NCBI GenBank assembly: GCA_029338675.1
Contig: JAQYAV010000070.1
Coordinates: 1-34,032, forward strand
Reading direction: 5' to 3'
DNA from: Lachnospiraceae bacterium
GTDB taxonomy: Bacteria > Bacillota > Clostridia > Lachnospirales > Lachnospiraceae
DNA: 34,032 nucleotides
A program made the position numbers and the translations under genes. The notes below the pieces were generated by a model, which was not told the origin of the DNA, searched no databases, and saw nothing but the letters and a program-made list of their open reading frames with translations. Shown one piece after another: positions 16,327-25,630 of this stretch. Within the stretch, counting starts at the first letter, position 1; every line of letters begins with the position of its first letter.

Positions 16327-16357
16327 TAACTTATATTAATTTATCAAGAAGCGCTTT
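16312..16357. terminator. inverted repeat over the convergent gene ends
   Basis: AAAGCGCTTTCTTAAT (16312-16327) pairs with the complement of ATCAAGAAGCGCTTT (16343-16357), with one extra base. It spans the stop codons of the AP2/HNH-like gene and dusB, whose ends are only four bases apart, and part of it encodes the ends of both proteins. T runs are weak, so it may act as a stem that ends or protects both transcripts. Confidence 0.5.
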
Positions 16358-17266
16358 CATTTCATCAAAGCTTTCAACCTGATTAATTTGTGCTCTTAAT
16401 TTAGCTGAATCCTTCAAGCCCTGTGTATACCACGCTACATGCTTTCTCATTTCATGAATACCTGTAAATTCACCTTTTGCATCTATCATCATTTGTGCAT
16501 GTCTAAGCATCATTGCCTTTATTTCTTCAACTGTAGGTCTTATATATTCTTTAGCTTCTAAATAAGCTTTTACCTCAGCAAATATCCATGGATTTCCTTT
16601 TGCAGCCCTTCCAATCATAAAGCTGTCACAACCTGTTTGTTCTTTCATCCTAATAATATCCTCACCACAGGTTATATCTCCATTGCCAATAACTGGTATG
16701 CTTACACATTCTTTTACTTGACGAATAATATCCCAGTTAGCTTGTCCTTGATAGTACTGTTCCCTAGTTCTCCCATGCACTGCCACAGCATAACAACCTT
16801 CTTCTTCAGCAATTTTTGCTATTTCCGGAGCATTCATATTATCTTTATTAAACCCAGCTCTTATCTTTATTGTAACAGGTATAGAGCAAGCCTTAACTAA
16901 TTCTTTTACAATTTTTCCAATCAATAAAGGATTTTTCATTAATGCTGAACCTTCATTGTTATTAACAATTTTAGGAACCGGGCATCCCATATTTACATCT
17001 ATAAAATCAAATCCCCTGTCCTCTAATCTTTTTGCTTGTTCAGCCATCAAAAGAGGCTCACTGCCAAAAATTTGAACTCCAATTGGATGTTCCGTTTTAT
17101 TGTATGTGATAAGTGGTTCTGTATTTTTGTTATTATAATACATTCCTTTAGCACTTACCATCTCTGTATACAGTATGTCACATCCTTGCTCCTTACAAAG
17201 CATACGAAATGGCAGGTCACAAATACCTGCCATTGGAGCTAATATTATTTTATTATTAAAATCCAT
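16331..17266 (-). CDS. dusB: tRNA-dihydrouridine synthase
   Basis: FMN enzyme that reduces specific uridines of tRNA to dihydrouridine. The 311-residue protein starts in the FMN-binding barrel with ILAPMAGICDLPFR. It has YTEMVSAKGMYY, VQIFGSEP, FIDVNMGCPVPKIVNNNEGS with the catalytic Cys at residue 95, AVHGRTREQYYQG, and IGRAAKGNPWIF with phosphate binding. The C-terminal helical tRNA-binding part is complete. Bacterial Firmicutes Dus proteins are usually named DusB; the target position in tRNA is not assigned here. It begins 24 bases after coaX and appears to be the last gene of the dapA transcript group. Confidence 0.93.
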   Translation of the reverse strand: MDFNNKIILAPMAGICDLPFRMLCKEQGCDILYTEMVSAKGMYYNNKNTEPLITYNKTEHPIGVQIFGSEPLLMAEQAKRLEDRGFDFIDVNMGCPVPKIVNNNEGSALMKNPLLIGKIVKELVKACSIPVTIKIRAGFNKDNMNAPEIAKIAEEEGCYAVAVHGRTREQYYQGQANWDIIRQVKECVSIPVIGNGDITCGEDIIRMKEQTGCDSFMIGRAAKGNPWIFAEVKAYLEAKEYIRPTVEEIKAMMLRHAQMMIDAKGEFTGIHEMRKHVAWYTQGLKDSAKLRAQINQVESFDEMKALLDKLI

Positions 17267-17290
17267 ATTTTTCTCCGACTAACTAAATTT

Positions 17291-18055
17291 CTACTGCTTA
17301 TCATAAATAATTCTTAATCCATGTAATGTTAAATTAGGGTCATAAACATCAATCTTATCAGTATTTTCAGAAATCAATTTTCCTAATCCACCTGTTGCAA
17401 CTACTTTAATATCACTATATCCAGACTCTTTTTTCATTTTATCTATAATATATTCAGTCTGACCAATATATCCATAGAATATACCAGCCTGCATACTTGA
17501 TACAGTATCTTTAGCTAATATTGTTTCTGGCTTTTTAATCTCAATTTCCGGTAACTTTGCTGCACCTGTCCAAAGCGCACTAGCAGAAAGTCTAATTCCT
17601 GGGGATGTAACTCCTGAATGGAAGCATCCATCAGCCAAAACTAAATCATGAGTAGTTGCTGTTCCAAAATCAATTACAATAACAGGTCCGCCATAAAGCT
17701 CATATGCAGCAACAGCATCAACCAATCTATCAGCGCCAAGAGCCTTTGGATTAGGAATAGATACATTAATACCTGTCTTAATTCCAGGGGCAACAATAAT
17801 TGGATTTATATGAAGATATTTTATTATTCCACTGGTTAAAGAATGCATTACATTTGGAACAACAGACGCAATAATAACTGCATCAATATCGCTTAATTTC
17901 ATATTCTTAAGCGTCAGCCAATCTCCAAAAAACATTCCGTATTCATCAGAAGTTCTTGAAATACCTGTTGTCATTCTAAAGGTATTAACTAACTTATCCT
18001 TATCAAACAATCCAACTGTAATATTTGTATTTCCTACATCAATTGCAAATAACAT
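17291..18055 (-). CDS. coaX: type III pantothenate kinase
   Basis: First step of coenzyme A synthesis: phosphorylates pantothenate. The 254-residue protein of the ASKHA fold has the phosphate-1 motif [15 protein letters not shown] at its N-terminus, [28 protein letters not shown], and [11 protein letters not shown]-like [16 protein letters not shown], which together identify CoaX. Length is normal. GGAG lies before the ATG. It follows the DUF6145-like gene after 75 bases and precedes dusB by 24. Confidence 0.95.
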   Translation of the reverse strand: MLFAIDVGNTNITVGLFDKDKLVNTFRMTTGISRTSDEYGMFFGDWLTLKNMKLSDIDAVIIASVVPNVMHSLTSGIIKYLHINPIIVAPGIKTGINVSIPNPKALGADRLVDAVAAYELYGGPVIVIDFGTATTHDLVLADGCFHSGVTSPGIRLSASALWTGAAKLPEIEIKKPETILAKDTVSSMQAGIFYGYIGQTEYIIDKMKKESGYSDIKVVATGGLGKLISENTDKIDVYDPNLTLHGLRIIYDKQ

Positions 18056-18130
18056 AATATCTCCTCTTTTATTATCCCTATATATTAATTACTCTTTCAG
18101 CTATGCTACACCACTGCATATAAAAAGAAG

Positions 18131-18445
18131 TTAAAAGAATGTTTGAAAATATAATTCAAGCTGTTCGAATAATTCCTTTTTATCTTCTCTAATTTGTTTT
18201 ATCTTAAGTACACTTCCTATTTCGTCATATAATATATCTTCTTCATATGCTTCAGTTTTTATCTGCAATGTACCATTTTCATCAAACAACAATATGATAA
18301 CACCGCCGATATCTTCTGTAAATAGTACACACATTATCTTTAATTCTTCTTTTATTCCTTGTGGTAATTCAGAAAAATCTTCATTAAGATAATATTTCTG
18401 TGTATACTTTGAGGCACTGCAAAGAACTATTTCATCCTGATACAT
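18131..18445 (-). CDS. small conserved protein, probably DUF6145
   Basis: A 104-residue acidic, soluble protein starting MYQDEIVLCSASKYTQKYYL, with PQGIKEELKIMCVLFTEDIG and YDEIGSVLKIKQI. This matches my memory of the DUF6145 family of Lachnospiraceae (about 105-110 residues). I cannot confirm that without a profile search. No catalytic motif or membrane segment is visible. It sits 11 bases after dapB and upstream of coaX, so it is almost certainly co-transcribed with dapB. GGAG precedes the ATG. Function unknown. Confidence 0.7.
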   Translation of the reverse strand: MYQDEIVLCSASKYTQKYYLNEDFSELPQGIKEELKIMCVLFTEDIGGVIILLFDENGTLQIKTEAYEEDILYDEIGSVLKIKQIREDKKELFEQLELYFQTFF

Positions 18446-18456
18446 ATATTTTCTCC

Positions 18457-19212
18457 TTAACCAATAACATCTGCCATGTCATACATTCCAGCTGGCTTTC
18501 CTAAAAGGAATTTTGCTGCTTCTACAGCTCCCTTAGCAAATACAGATTTTGAATATGCTGTATGCTTAAATTCAATCACTTCGTCAATACCGGCAAAAAT
18601 TACTTCATGCTCTCCCACAATTGTTCCACCTCTTACAGCAGAAATTCCCAGTTCTTTCTTATCTCTTTTCTTTCTCACCTGTGATCTATCATACACATAT
18701 TCATATTCGTTATTTCTTGCTTCATTAATTGAATCAGCTAATGCAATAGCTGTTCCTGATGGAGCGTCAACCTTCTGATTGTGATGTTTTTCTACTATTT
18801 CAATATCATAACCTGCAGGAGCAAAAACATTTGCTGCATCTTTAAGTATCTTAATAAGTGTATTAATTCCTAAACTCATATTCGCAGATTTAAGAACTGC
18901 AACATTTTTAGAAACCTTTTCTACTTTACTTAATTGTTCTGGTGAAAGAGCTGTTGTACATAAAACAACTGGAATCTTTCTTTCTTCAACAAACTCAAGT
19001 AATTTATCTACTGCAGTAGCAATTGAAAAATCAATAATAACATCTGCATTAACATCACATTTCATTATATCAGTAAAAACAGGAAACTCACTTTTTCCAT
19101 CATCAAAAACATCAATTCCTGCAACTATTTCTATATCGGGATCTTCCTTGCAAATTCCTGCAATAATCTTTCCCATTTTCCCATTGCAGCCATGCATTAT
19201 TACTTTAACCAT
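18457..19212 (-). CDS. dapB: 4-hydroxy-tetrahydrodipicolinate reductase
   Basis: NAD(P)H-dependent second enzyme of the lysine and diaminopimelate branch. The 251-residue protein has the Rossmann motif VIMHGCNGKMGKII, IDFSIATAV, the cofactor-binding CTTALS, SANMSLGIN, and the catalytic signature EIVEKHHNQKVDAPSGTAIA with the His pair and Lys. Length is normal. GGAG precedes the ATG. It is downstream of dapA, separated by 153 bases that hold a hairpin, so it may be partly uncoupled from dapA by termination. Confidence 0.96.
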   Translation of the reverse strand: MVKVIMHGCNGKMGKIIAGICKEDPDIEIVAGIDVFDDGKSEFPVFTDIMKCDVNADVIIDFSIATAVDKLLEFVEERKIPVVLCTTALSPEQLSKVEKVSKNVAVLKSANMSLGINTLIKILKDAANVFAPAGYDIEIVEKHHNQKVDAPSGTAIALADSINEARNNEYEYVYDRSQVRKKRDKKELGISAVRGGTIVGEHEVIFAGIDEVIEFKHTAYSKSVFAKGAVEAAKFLLGKPAGMYDMADVIG

Positions 19213-19324
19213 TGTTTTTTCTCCTTCTATATCAGTATTTTCTAATCTTTATCAAATCATACGCTGAAAAATAAAGCCAAAATAATCAATAAATCTATCA
19301 TATAGTTTCTGTCCCAAAATATGT

Positions 19325-19356
19325 ATTGGCCAACTCACATAAAATGAATTGGCCAT
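19325..19356 (-). terminator. hairpin after dapA
   Basis: TGGCCAACTCA (19327-19337) faces TGAATTGGCCA (19345-19355) around a 7-base loop. The one mismatch is a G-U pair only in the minus-strand transcript, which fits a structure in the dapA RNA. The tail ATACATATTTT is moderately T-rich. It may reduce read-through into dapB. Confidence 0.6.
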
Positions 19357-19365
19357 AAGTATTAT

Positions 19366-20256
19366 CTATGATAATTTAATTCCAAAATCAGCCATTGCAT
19401 TCTTTAACTTAAGAGCATTAGCATCTTCCATAGTAGATAATGGCATTCTTAACTTACCATTGCACTTGCCCATAAGCTCAACTGCTTTCTTAACAGGAAT
19501 AGGATTAACTTCGCAGAACAATGCTTCAACAAGTGGCAATGCCTTTAACTGTAAATCTAAAGATTCTTTAACCTTTCCATCTAAATAATATCTTACAATA
19601 TCATGTGTTTCCTTTGGTGCAACATTTGATAGTACAGATATAACACCTTTTCCTCCAAGTGACATAATAGGTACTATTTGATCATCATTTCCTGAATATA
19701 AATCAATACATCCATCTGCTAACTGCATTAATTTTGCAACCTGAGAAATATTACCACTAGCTTCCTTAATTGCAACAATATTATCAACAGTCTTTGCAAG
19801 TGTAACGGCAGTTTCAGGTAAAATATTAACGCCTGTTCTACTAGGTACATTGTAGAGAATAATTGGAACCTTAACACTATTTGCAATAGCAGTAAAGTGA
19901 GCAATAAGTCCCTTCTGTGTAGCTTTATTATAGTATGGAGTTACAACAAGTAAACCATCTACCCCATATTTTTCTGCTTCTGTTGATAAATAGATAGCTG
20001 TTTCTGTGCAGTTTGAACCAGTACCAGCAACAACAGGGATTCTCTTGTTTACAACCTCTGTACAGAACTTAATACACTCTAAATGCTCCTCATGAGTTAA
20101 AGTTGATGACTCTCCAGTTGTTCCACATACAATTATACAATCTGTTCCATTAGCTATTTGATACTCAATTAACTCTCTAAAAGTATCATAATCTACTGCT
20201 CCATTCTCTAAAAATGGTGTTACAATAGCAACTCCTGCACCTTCAAAAATTGACAT
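19366..20256 (-). CDS. dapA: 4-hydroxy-tetrahydrodipicolinate synthase
   Basis: Condenses pyruvate with aspartate semialdehyde, the first step to lysine and diaminopimelate. The 296-residue TIM-barrel protein has GAGVAIVTPFLENG, the GTTGE motif in CGTTGESSTLTHEEH, the catalytic tyrosine in LYNVPSRTG, and the Schiff-base lysine in AIKEASGN. The ATG at 20256 follows AAGGAGG by about 9 bases; an ATG at 20289 lies upstream of that site and is rejected. Expression is under a lysine riboswitch whose terminator ends about 50 bases before the start. Confidence 0.97.
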   Translation of the reverse strand: MSIFEGAGVAIVTPFLENGAVDYDTFRELIEYQIANGTDCIIVCGTTGESSTLTHEEHLECIKFCTEVVNKRIPVVAGTGSNCTETAIYLSTEAEKYGVDGLLVVTPYYNKATQKGLIAHFTAIANSVKVPIILYNVPSRTGVNILPETAVTLAKTVDNIVAIKEASGNISQVAKLMQLADGCIDLYSGNDDQIVPIMSLGGKGVISVLSNVAPKETHDIVRYYLDGKVKESLDLQLKALPLVEALFCEVNPIPVKKAVELMGKCNGKLRMPLSTMEDANALKLKNAMADFGIKLS

Positions 20257-20304
20257 AATAAAAATCCTCCTTATATAAATAACTAACATATTACTTTAAG
20301 CACC

Positions 20305-20334
20305 AAAAAAGTTGGCACCCAATAGTGCCAACTT
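20305..20334 (-). terminator. riboswitch-controlled terminator of dapA
   Basis: AAGTTGGCAC (20309-20318) pairs perfectly with GTGCCAACTT (20325-20334) around a 6-base loop, followed on the minus strand by six Ts (20310-20305). It lies about 20 bases after the lysine aptamer, so it is the expression platform: lysine binding should favour it and shut off dapA. Confidence 0.9.
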
Positions 20335-20353
20335 GAAATATCAAATATTCCTA

Positions 20354-20513
20354 TAGTAGCACTCCATCTTCCGATGACAGTTGTGCAGCTCTTAACTACA
20401 TAACCAGGAAAGCAAAGCTTAGATATCTGCTAACCTTCGGCGACAGTTCCTTTCACTTACAATCCTCTGCTCTAAGACATCCTATAAGCTACTGATAAAT
20501 ATCGCGCCTCTAC
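20354..20513 (-). promoter_or_regulatory. lysine riboswitch (L box)
   Basis: The minus-strand RNA has the conserved landmarks of the lysine aptamer in order. It opens with GTAGAGGCGCGA, followed by CAGTA and the GAAAGGAACTGTCGCCGAAG segment. CTGGTTATGTAG comes next, then the TGTCATCGGAAGATGGAG run, and closing GTGCTAC that pairs with the opening strand. The order and the spacing match known L boxes upstream of lysine genes. It is followed by an intrinsic terminator and then dapA, so it is an OFF switch for lysine synthesis. Confidence 0.96.
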
Positions 20514-20533
20514 TTAATTATTATGTTCATATT

Positions 20534-20563
20534 ATTATATCATCCGATATTAAAAAAAGTCAA
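20534..20563 (-). promoter_or_regulatory. promoter of the lysine riboswitch and dapA
   Basis: On the minus strand TTGACT (20563-20558), an 18-base spacer and a perfect TATAAT (20539-20534). Transcription would start near 20527, some 15 bases before the first aptamer helix. Confidence 0.75.
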
Positions 20564-20588
20564 CTTGAAATACAAATAATTATGTTTT

Positions 20589-21218
20589 TTACTCTAAACA
20601 TTCCATTTTGCTTACTGATACTTCGTATGCAACTTTATTTACAATCTCATCATTACCAATCTTTTTTTGATATTCTCTGCTTTGAATTCTGCCCCACACT
20701 GCTACATGCTCTCCAACAGCAAGTTTTCCGGCAAATCTAGCATTTCTTCCCCAACAAATACAAGGAATATAATCTGATTTACCATATGCTCTGTTTACTG
20801 CAAGTAGTATATCTGCAATTTCTCTTCCAAGAGGCGTCATTCTATAAACTGGTTCCTTACATATGTATCCATCTAAATATATTTGATTAGGTTTATTTTC
20901 CCTATCATCTATTTCATTTATTGTTTCAATTTCTCTAACAAATACAGACAAAATAAGTCTATTTTTACTCTCATCATGCTTATTATAAGATCTAAACTGT
21001 CCTTTTGCATATATTTTCTCGCCTATATGAGATGTACTTACTTCAAAAAGTCTGTCTGATACCATCAATGGAATTATATCATGTGCATCACTTAATCTAC
21101 TGACTAATACATCAACCATGTAGAAGCCTTCACCATATATCTCGTGACTAAACCTAAAATCTGATACAATTTCCCCTGCAATTACAACCTGATTATTGTT
21201 TAATAATTTCTCTGTCAT
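20589..21218 (-). CDS. single-stranded DNA-binding protein with two OB folds
   Basis: A 209-residue protein with two OB-fold repeats. The first, at about residues 8-105, runs from NNQVVIAGEIVSDFRFSHEI to RLILSVFVREIE. The second, at about 115-205, runs from NQIYLDGYICKEPVYRMTPLGREIADILLAVNRA to CICWGRNARFAGK and VAVWGRIQSREYQKK. The second repeat resembles ordinary SSB closely (aromatic-rich strands, 'W.R.A' turn). It lacks an acidic C-terminal tip ending in -DDDIPF, so it differs from housekeeping SSB. I know the architecture from clostridial proteins annotated as SSB; a distinct ssb is expected elsewhere. GGAGG precedes the ATG. Confidence 0.82.
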   Translation of the reverse strand: MTEKLLNNNQVVIAGEIVSDFRFSHEIYGEGFYMVDVLVSRLSDAHDIIPLMVSDRLFEVSTSHIGEKIYAKGQFRSYNKHDESKNRLILSVFVREIETINEIDDRENKPNQIYLDGYICKEPVYRMTPLGREIADILLAVNRAYGKSDYIPCICWGRNARFAGKLAVGEHVAVWGRIQSREYQKKIGNDEIVNKVAYEVSVSKMECLE

Positions 21219-21365
21219 TTTTTCCTCCTATACATTAAACATAAGCACCTAATTAAACTTGCTTCGTCGTTTTATTTTGTGTACATATAATATATATTCA
21301 AAAAAAATCGCAATATTCTTTTTTATTCAAATAATCGTTCGACTTTCGTTGTTGAAAAATGTCAA

Positions 21366-22142
21366 CTATAATCGTTGTCTTAATACCTCATACGAAATAA
21401 GAGTAGCTGATATTGCAGCATTTAATGACTCAACCTTACCCATCATTGGTATTTTTATTAAATCATCGGCTAATTCACTTACTTCATCACTAAGACCATT
21501 TCCTTCATTTCCAATTAAGAAGCCACATGGCTTAGTAAAATCTCTATCGTAAATATTTTTACCATTTAAATGAGCTCCATATATTGTCACATTTTTCTTT
21601 TTTAATTCTAATATATCTCCAACAAAATCATTTGAAATATAAACTGGTACTCTAAAAATTGAACCCATTGTAGATCTTACAACTTTAGGATTGTATAAAT
21701 CAACAGAATTCTTACTAAGTAATATACCAGTTGTTCCAGCTCCTTCTGCAGTTCTTATTATTGTTCCAAGATTTCCTGGATCTTGAAGATTTTCCAACAA
21801 TAAAACATTAGGTACCTTTTCATTTGGTAATACATCTGACAATGTTGTCTTTTTTATTTTTACAAGCGCCATAATTCCCTGTGGCGAACCAGTATCAGAA
21901 ATACTTGCATAAACCTTATCTGAGACAACTATGTAATCATCTCCAAAAATCTGTAGATATGATGAAAATTTTTCAACCTGCGACTTTGCAACTATTACCT
22001 CTTCAATAATATCTGCAGGTATTTCTCGAAACATTCTTATCCCTTCAACAACAAATACGCCTTTTTCGTGTCTGTAGGATGCACTTTTAATAAGTTTTTT
22101 TATTTCTTTGGGTTTATCATTTGAAACCGAAGTAATTATCAT
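21366..22142 (-). CDS. SPOUT RNA methyltransferase (TrmH/RlmB family)
   Basis: Transfers a methyl group from SAM to a ribose 2'-OH of rRNA or tRNA. The 258-residue protein has an N-terminal substrate-binding domain (about 1-95: RHEKGVFVVEGIRMFREI) and the knotted SPOUT domain. The SPOUT domain carries motif 1 LLLENLQDPGNLGTIIRTAEG, motif 2 GFLIGNEGNGLS and motif 3 IPMMGKVESLNAAISATLI. The SPOUT motifs are clear, but the target nucleotide cannot be told. Its ATG overlaps the dnaE stop (ATGA), so translation is coupled to dnaE. Nothing suggests a role in replication. Confidence 0.92.
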   Translation of the reverse strand: MIITSVSNDKPKEIKKLIKSASYRHEKGVFVVEGIRMFREIPADIIEEVIVAKSQVEKFSSYLQIFGDDYIVVSDKVYASISDTGSPQGIMALVKIKKTTLSDVLPNEKVPNVLLLENLQDPGNLGTIIRTAEGAGTTGILLSKNSVDLYNPKVVRSTMGSIFRVPVYISNDFVGDILELKKKNVTIYGAHLNGKNIYDRDFTKPCGFLIGNEGNGLSDEVSELADDLIKIPMMGKVESLNAAISATLISYEVLRQRL

Positions 22143-25100
22143 TTTTTTATCTCCCTTACAAGTACATTCTCATCTCCAAATGAATACTTTAGGTTGTTTT
22201 GAAGCTTTTCATCGGCGCAAACCTTATATCTATTACCCAGCCGCTTCATTGAACGTGGATTTCTAAGCATTACCATGACCACAGTGCGTCCTGGACTCAG
22301 TTCTAACATACCAAGCAGTTTTTTTTCGTTTTCATTATATGCTGCTTCATCTTCAAAACATAACCAAAGCTCTTTGTTTTCTGCTTCAATATCATTTCTA
22401 ATCTCTTCAAACAAATACAGCTCTGATAATAACAGTTTTCCTTCTTCTTCATTTACAGAAGCATTTCCCTTAATGAGCACCTTTTGATTTTCAACAATTT
22501 TTCCTTTATATCTTGCATAGTCTCTTGGAAATACTACTACCTCAACTGTTCCATACAAATCTTCTATTGTAAGGAATGCCATGTTATCCCCATGTTTTGT
22601 AGTTTTTACTGTAACCTTCTCAATCATTCCACCAATATAATATGGAATCTTATCCTTAACCTTGTAACCACCATTTTCCTCATCAAAGATAAAATCTGTG
22701 GATTTAGCAGTTACCTTTTTATCAATAATATCCCTATATTCATCTAATGGATGTCCACTAATGTATATTCCAAGAATTTCTTTTTCTTTAGCTAGCAATT
22801 CTTCTTTTGAGAATTCTTCTACATCAGGATATTTTATCTTAAAATCTTCTTTTTCTTCTTCACCAAGAAAATCCATTAATGACATTTGTCCTGACATAGC
22901 ATTTTTCTTATCAACAGAAGCCTGTTCTATAATCTGCGGATATATGCTTAGCATCTGCTTTCTGTTATATCCAAATGAATCAAATGCTCCTGAACAGATA
23001 AAACTTTCAATAGTTCTTTTATTTGCCTCTTTATTTGATAATCTTCCTACATAATCCTCAAGACCCTTAAATGGACCATTTTGCTCAACTTCCATTCGGA
23101 TTATATCTGTAACAGCATCTCCTACACTCTTTACTGCTGAAAGTCCATATCTAATTGATGAACCAGCGACTGAGAAATCACTCTTTGCCTCATTAATATC
23201 CGGTGGCAAAATCTTAATTCCCATAGCTCTACAGGCCTGAATGTAAGATGCTACTTTTCCCGAATTATCTTTTACTGAAGATATTAATGCTGCCATAAAT
23301 TCAACAGGGTAATGACATTTTAAATATGCTGTTTGATACGCGACAACAGCATATGCCGCTGCATGTGACTTGTTAAATGCATATTTTGCAAAATCAGTCA
23401 TTTCATCAAATACTTTATTCGCAGTTTCTTCACTAATTCCTCTGTTAATACATCCAGGAACGTTTTCTTCTTTATTACCATACACGAAATTTTGGCGTTC
23501 CTTCTGCATTACATCTGCTTTCTTTTTAGACATTGCTCTTCTTACAAGATCGCTACGTCCAAGTGTATATCCAGCAAGCTCCATAACTATCTGCATAACC
23601 TGCTCCTGATATACAATACATCCATATGTTGGCGCAAGAATTTTTTCTAGCTTTGGATGGTCATACACAACATCATTTGGATGCTCTTTACCTTTGATAT
23701 ATAAAGGAATAAAGTCCATTGGACCTGGACGATACAAGGAAATACCCGCAATAACATCTTCGATATTTGCTGGCTTTAATTCCTTCATAAAGTTCTTCAT
23801 TCCATTACTTTCAAGCTGAAAAACGCCTTCTGTTTTACCGGCTGAAATCATATCGTATACTGCTTTATCATTAAAATCCAAATGGTCTACATCAATATCA
23901 ATACCACGATTTTCTTTAATATGTTTTACAGCATTTTGAATTACAGTAAGCGTCCTAAGGCCAAGAAAATCCATCTTAAGAAGACCTAACTCCTCAATTG
24001 TTGTCATATTATACTGAGTAGTTATTGCATCTTCACTTCCTCTAGATAAAGGCACATATTCATCAATAGATTCTCTACCAATAACAACTCCTGCAGCATG
24101 CATAGAAGAATGCCTTGGCAATCCTTCTAATTTAATTGCCATATCTATAAGCTGCTTAACGGATTCATCTTCATCATAAAATGCTTTTAATTCCTTAGAT
24201 ACCTCTAACGCTTTTGGAATTGTCATTCCAAGATCACCAGGTATCATCTTGGCTACCTTGTCACATAAACTATATGGTAAATCCATAGCTCTTCCTACAT
24301 CTCTTATGCACATTTTTGCAGCCATTGTACCAAATGTTACTATCTGAACAACCTTTTCCTTGCCATATTTTCTTACAACATAATCAATAACCTCTTGTCT
24401 TCTTTCAAAACAAAAGTCTATATCTATATCAGGCATGGTAACACGTTCTGGATTCAAGAAACGTTCAAACAGTAAGTTATATTTAATTGGATCAATATTA
24501 GTAATTTCCAAACAATAAGAAACGATACTTCCTGCAGCCGAGCCTCTACCTGGTCCAACTGCAATACCATGATCCTTTGCATACTTAATAAAATCCCATA
24601 CAATTAAAAAATAATCCACATATCCCATTTTATTAATTGTATTAAGTTCGTATGATAATCTTTCCTTAAGAGAAGACATTTCTCCTTCACTTACAGCATT
24701 ATATCTTTTCTTAAGTCCTTCTTCACATAAATGTTTCAAATATGAAAATGCATCATATTCCTCAGGAACATCAAACTCTGGTACCTTTTGCTCACCAAAT
24801 ACAATTTCTACATTACACATGTCTGCAATTTTATTCGTGTTTTCAAGAGCTTCTTTTGCATACGGAAACAACCTTTCCATTTCTTCAGCTGATTTTAAAT
24901 AATACTGCCCGCCTTCATACTTCATTCTATCTGTGTCAGTAACAATTTTTCCTGTCTGAATACAAAGTAATATATCATGTGCATTGGCATCCTCAGCTTT
25001 AATATAATGAGTATCATTAGTTGCAACCATTGGTATTCCAGTTTCTTTTGATAATCTCATTACTCCTGTATTTACTATTCTTTGATCAGGTATTCCATGG

Positions 25101-25630
25101 TCCTGTATTTCTAAGAAGTAATTTCCAGCGCCAAAAATATTATTATATTTTAAAGCTACCTCTTTTGCTTTTTCATAATCGTCTTTACGAAGGTTAACAG
25201 CCACTTCTCCCGCCAAACATGCACTAAGGGCAATTACTCCTTCGCTATATTGTTCTAACACACTTACATCTACACGTGGTTTATAATAATATCCTTCTGT
25301 AAATCCTTTAGAAACAATTTTAGACAGATTTTGATATCCTATATTATTTTTAGCAAGCAAAACAAGGTGATAATATCTATCCTCACCTTTAACAATTTCC
25401 CTATCAAAACGCGAACCAGGAGCAACATACACCTCACATCCAATAATAGGTTTTATTCCTTCCGCTCTTGCAGCCTTATAAAAATCTATTGCTCCATACA
25501 TTACACCATGGTCTGTAATTGCTAACGATTCCATACCAAGCTCTTTTGCTCTCTTTACCAATTCCTTAATCTTGGCAGATCCATCTAACAAACTATATTC
25601 AGTATGCACATGTAAATGCGTAAACTTCAT
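22139..25630 (-). CDS. dnaE: DNA polymerase III alpha subunit
   Basis: A 1163-residue replicative polymerase of the DnaE1 type. Domain order is a PHP domain (residues 1-210, KFTHLHVHTEYSLLDG and SLAITDHGVMYGA), then the polymerase core with GPGRGSAAGSIVSY (about 359-372). The catalytic aspartates are D401 and D403 in PDIDIDF, with D554 in LKMDFLGLR. RHSSMHAAGVVI and GAFDSFGYNRKQ follow, and the last part is an OB-fold (IGGMIEKVTVKTT). The aspartate numbering matches the E. coli enzyme. Low-GC Firmicutes normally also have PolC as the main polymerase; DnaE is then for lagging-strand priming. It leads a two-gene unit with the SPOUT methyltransferase. Confidence 0.97.
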   Translation of the reverse strand: MKFTHLHVHTEYSLLDGSAKIKELVKRAKELGMESLAITDHGVMYGAIDFYKAARAEGIKPIIGCEVYVAPGSRFDREIVKGEDRYYHLVLLAKNNIGYQNLSKIVSKGFTEGYYYKPRVDVSVLEQYSEGVIALSACLAGEVAVNLRKDDYEKAKEVALKYNNIFGAGNYFLEIQDHGIPDQRIVNTGVMRLSKETGIPMVATNDTHYIKAEDANAHDILLCIQTGKIVTDTDRMKYEGGQYYLKSAEEMERLFPYAKEALENTNKIADMCNVEIVFGEQKVPEFDVPEEYDAFSYLKHLCEEGLKKRYNAVSEGEMSSLKERLSYELNTINKMGYVDYFLIVWDFIKYAKDHGIAVGPGRGSAAGSIVSYCLEITNIDPIKYNLLFERFLNPERVTMPDIDIDFCFERRQEVIDYVVRKYGKEKVVQIVTFGTMAAKMCIRDVGRAMDLPYSLCDKVAKMIPGDLGMTIPKALEVSKELKAFYDEDESVKQLIDMAIKLEGLPRHSSMHAAGVVIGRESIDEYVPLSRGSEDAITTQYNMTTIEELGLLKMDFLGLRTLTVIQNAVKHIKENRGIDIDVDHLDFNDKAVYDMISAGKTEGVFQLESNGMKNFMKELKPANIEDVIAGISLYRPGPMDFIPLYIKGKEHPNDVVYDHPKLEKILAPTYGCIVYQEQVMQIVMELAGYTLGRSDLVRRAMSKKKADVMQKERQNFVYGNKEENVPGCINRGISEETANKVFDEMTDFAKYAFNKSHAAAYAVVAYQTAYLKCHYPVEFMAALISSVKDNSGKVASYIQACRAMGIKILPPDINEAKSDFSVAGSSIRYGLSAVKSVGDAVTDIIRMEVEQNGPFKGLEDYVGRLSNKEANKRTIESFICSGAFDSFGYNRKQMLSIYPQIIEQASVDKKNAMSGQMSLMDFLGEEEKEDFKIKYPDVEEFSKEELLAKEKEILGIYISGHPLDEYRDIIDKKVTAKSTDFIFDEENGGYKVKDKIPYYIGGMIEKVTVKTTKHGDNMAFLTIEDLYGTVEVVVFPRDYARYKGKIVENQKVLIKGNASVNEEEGKLLLSELYLFEEIRNDIEAENKELWLCFEDEAAYNENEKKLLGMLELSPGRTVVMVMLRNPRSMKRLGNRYKVCADEKLQNNLKYSFGDENVLVREIKK

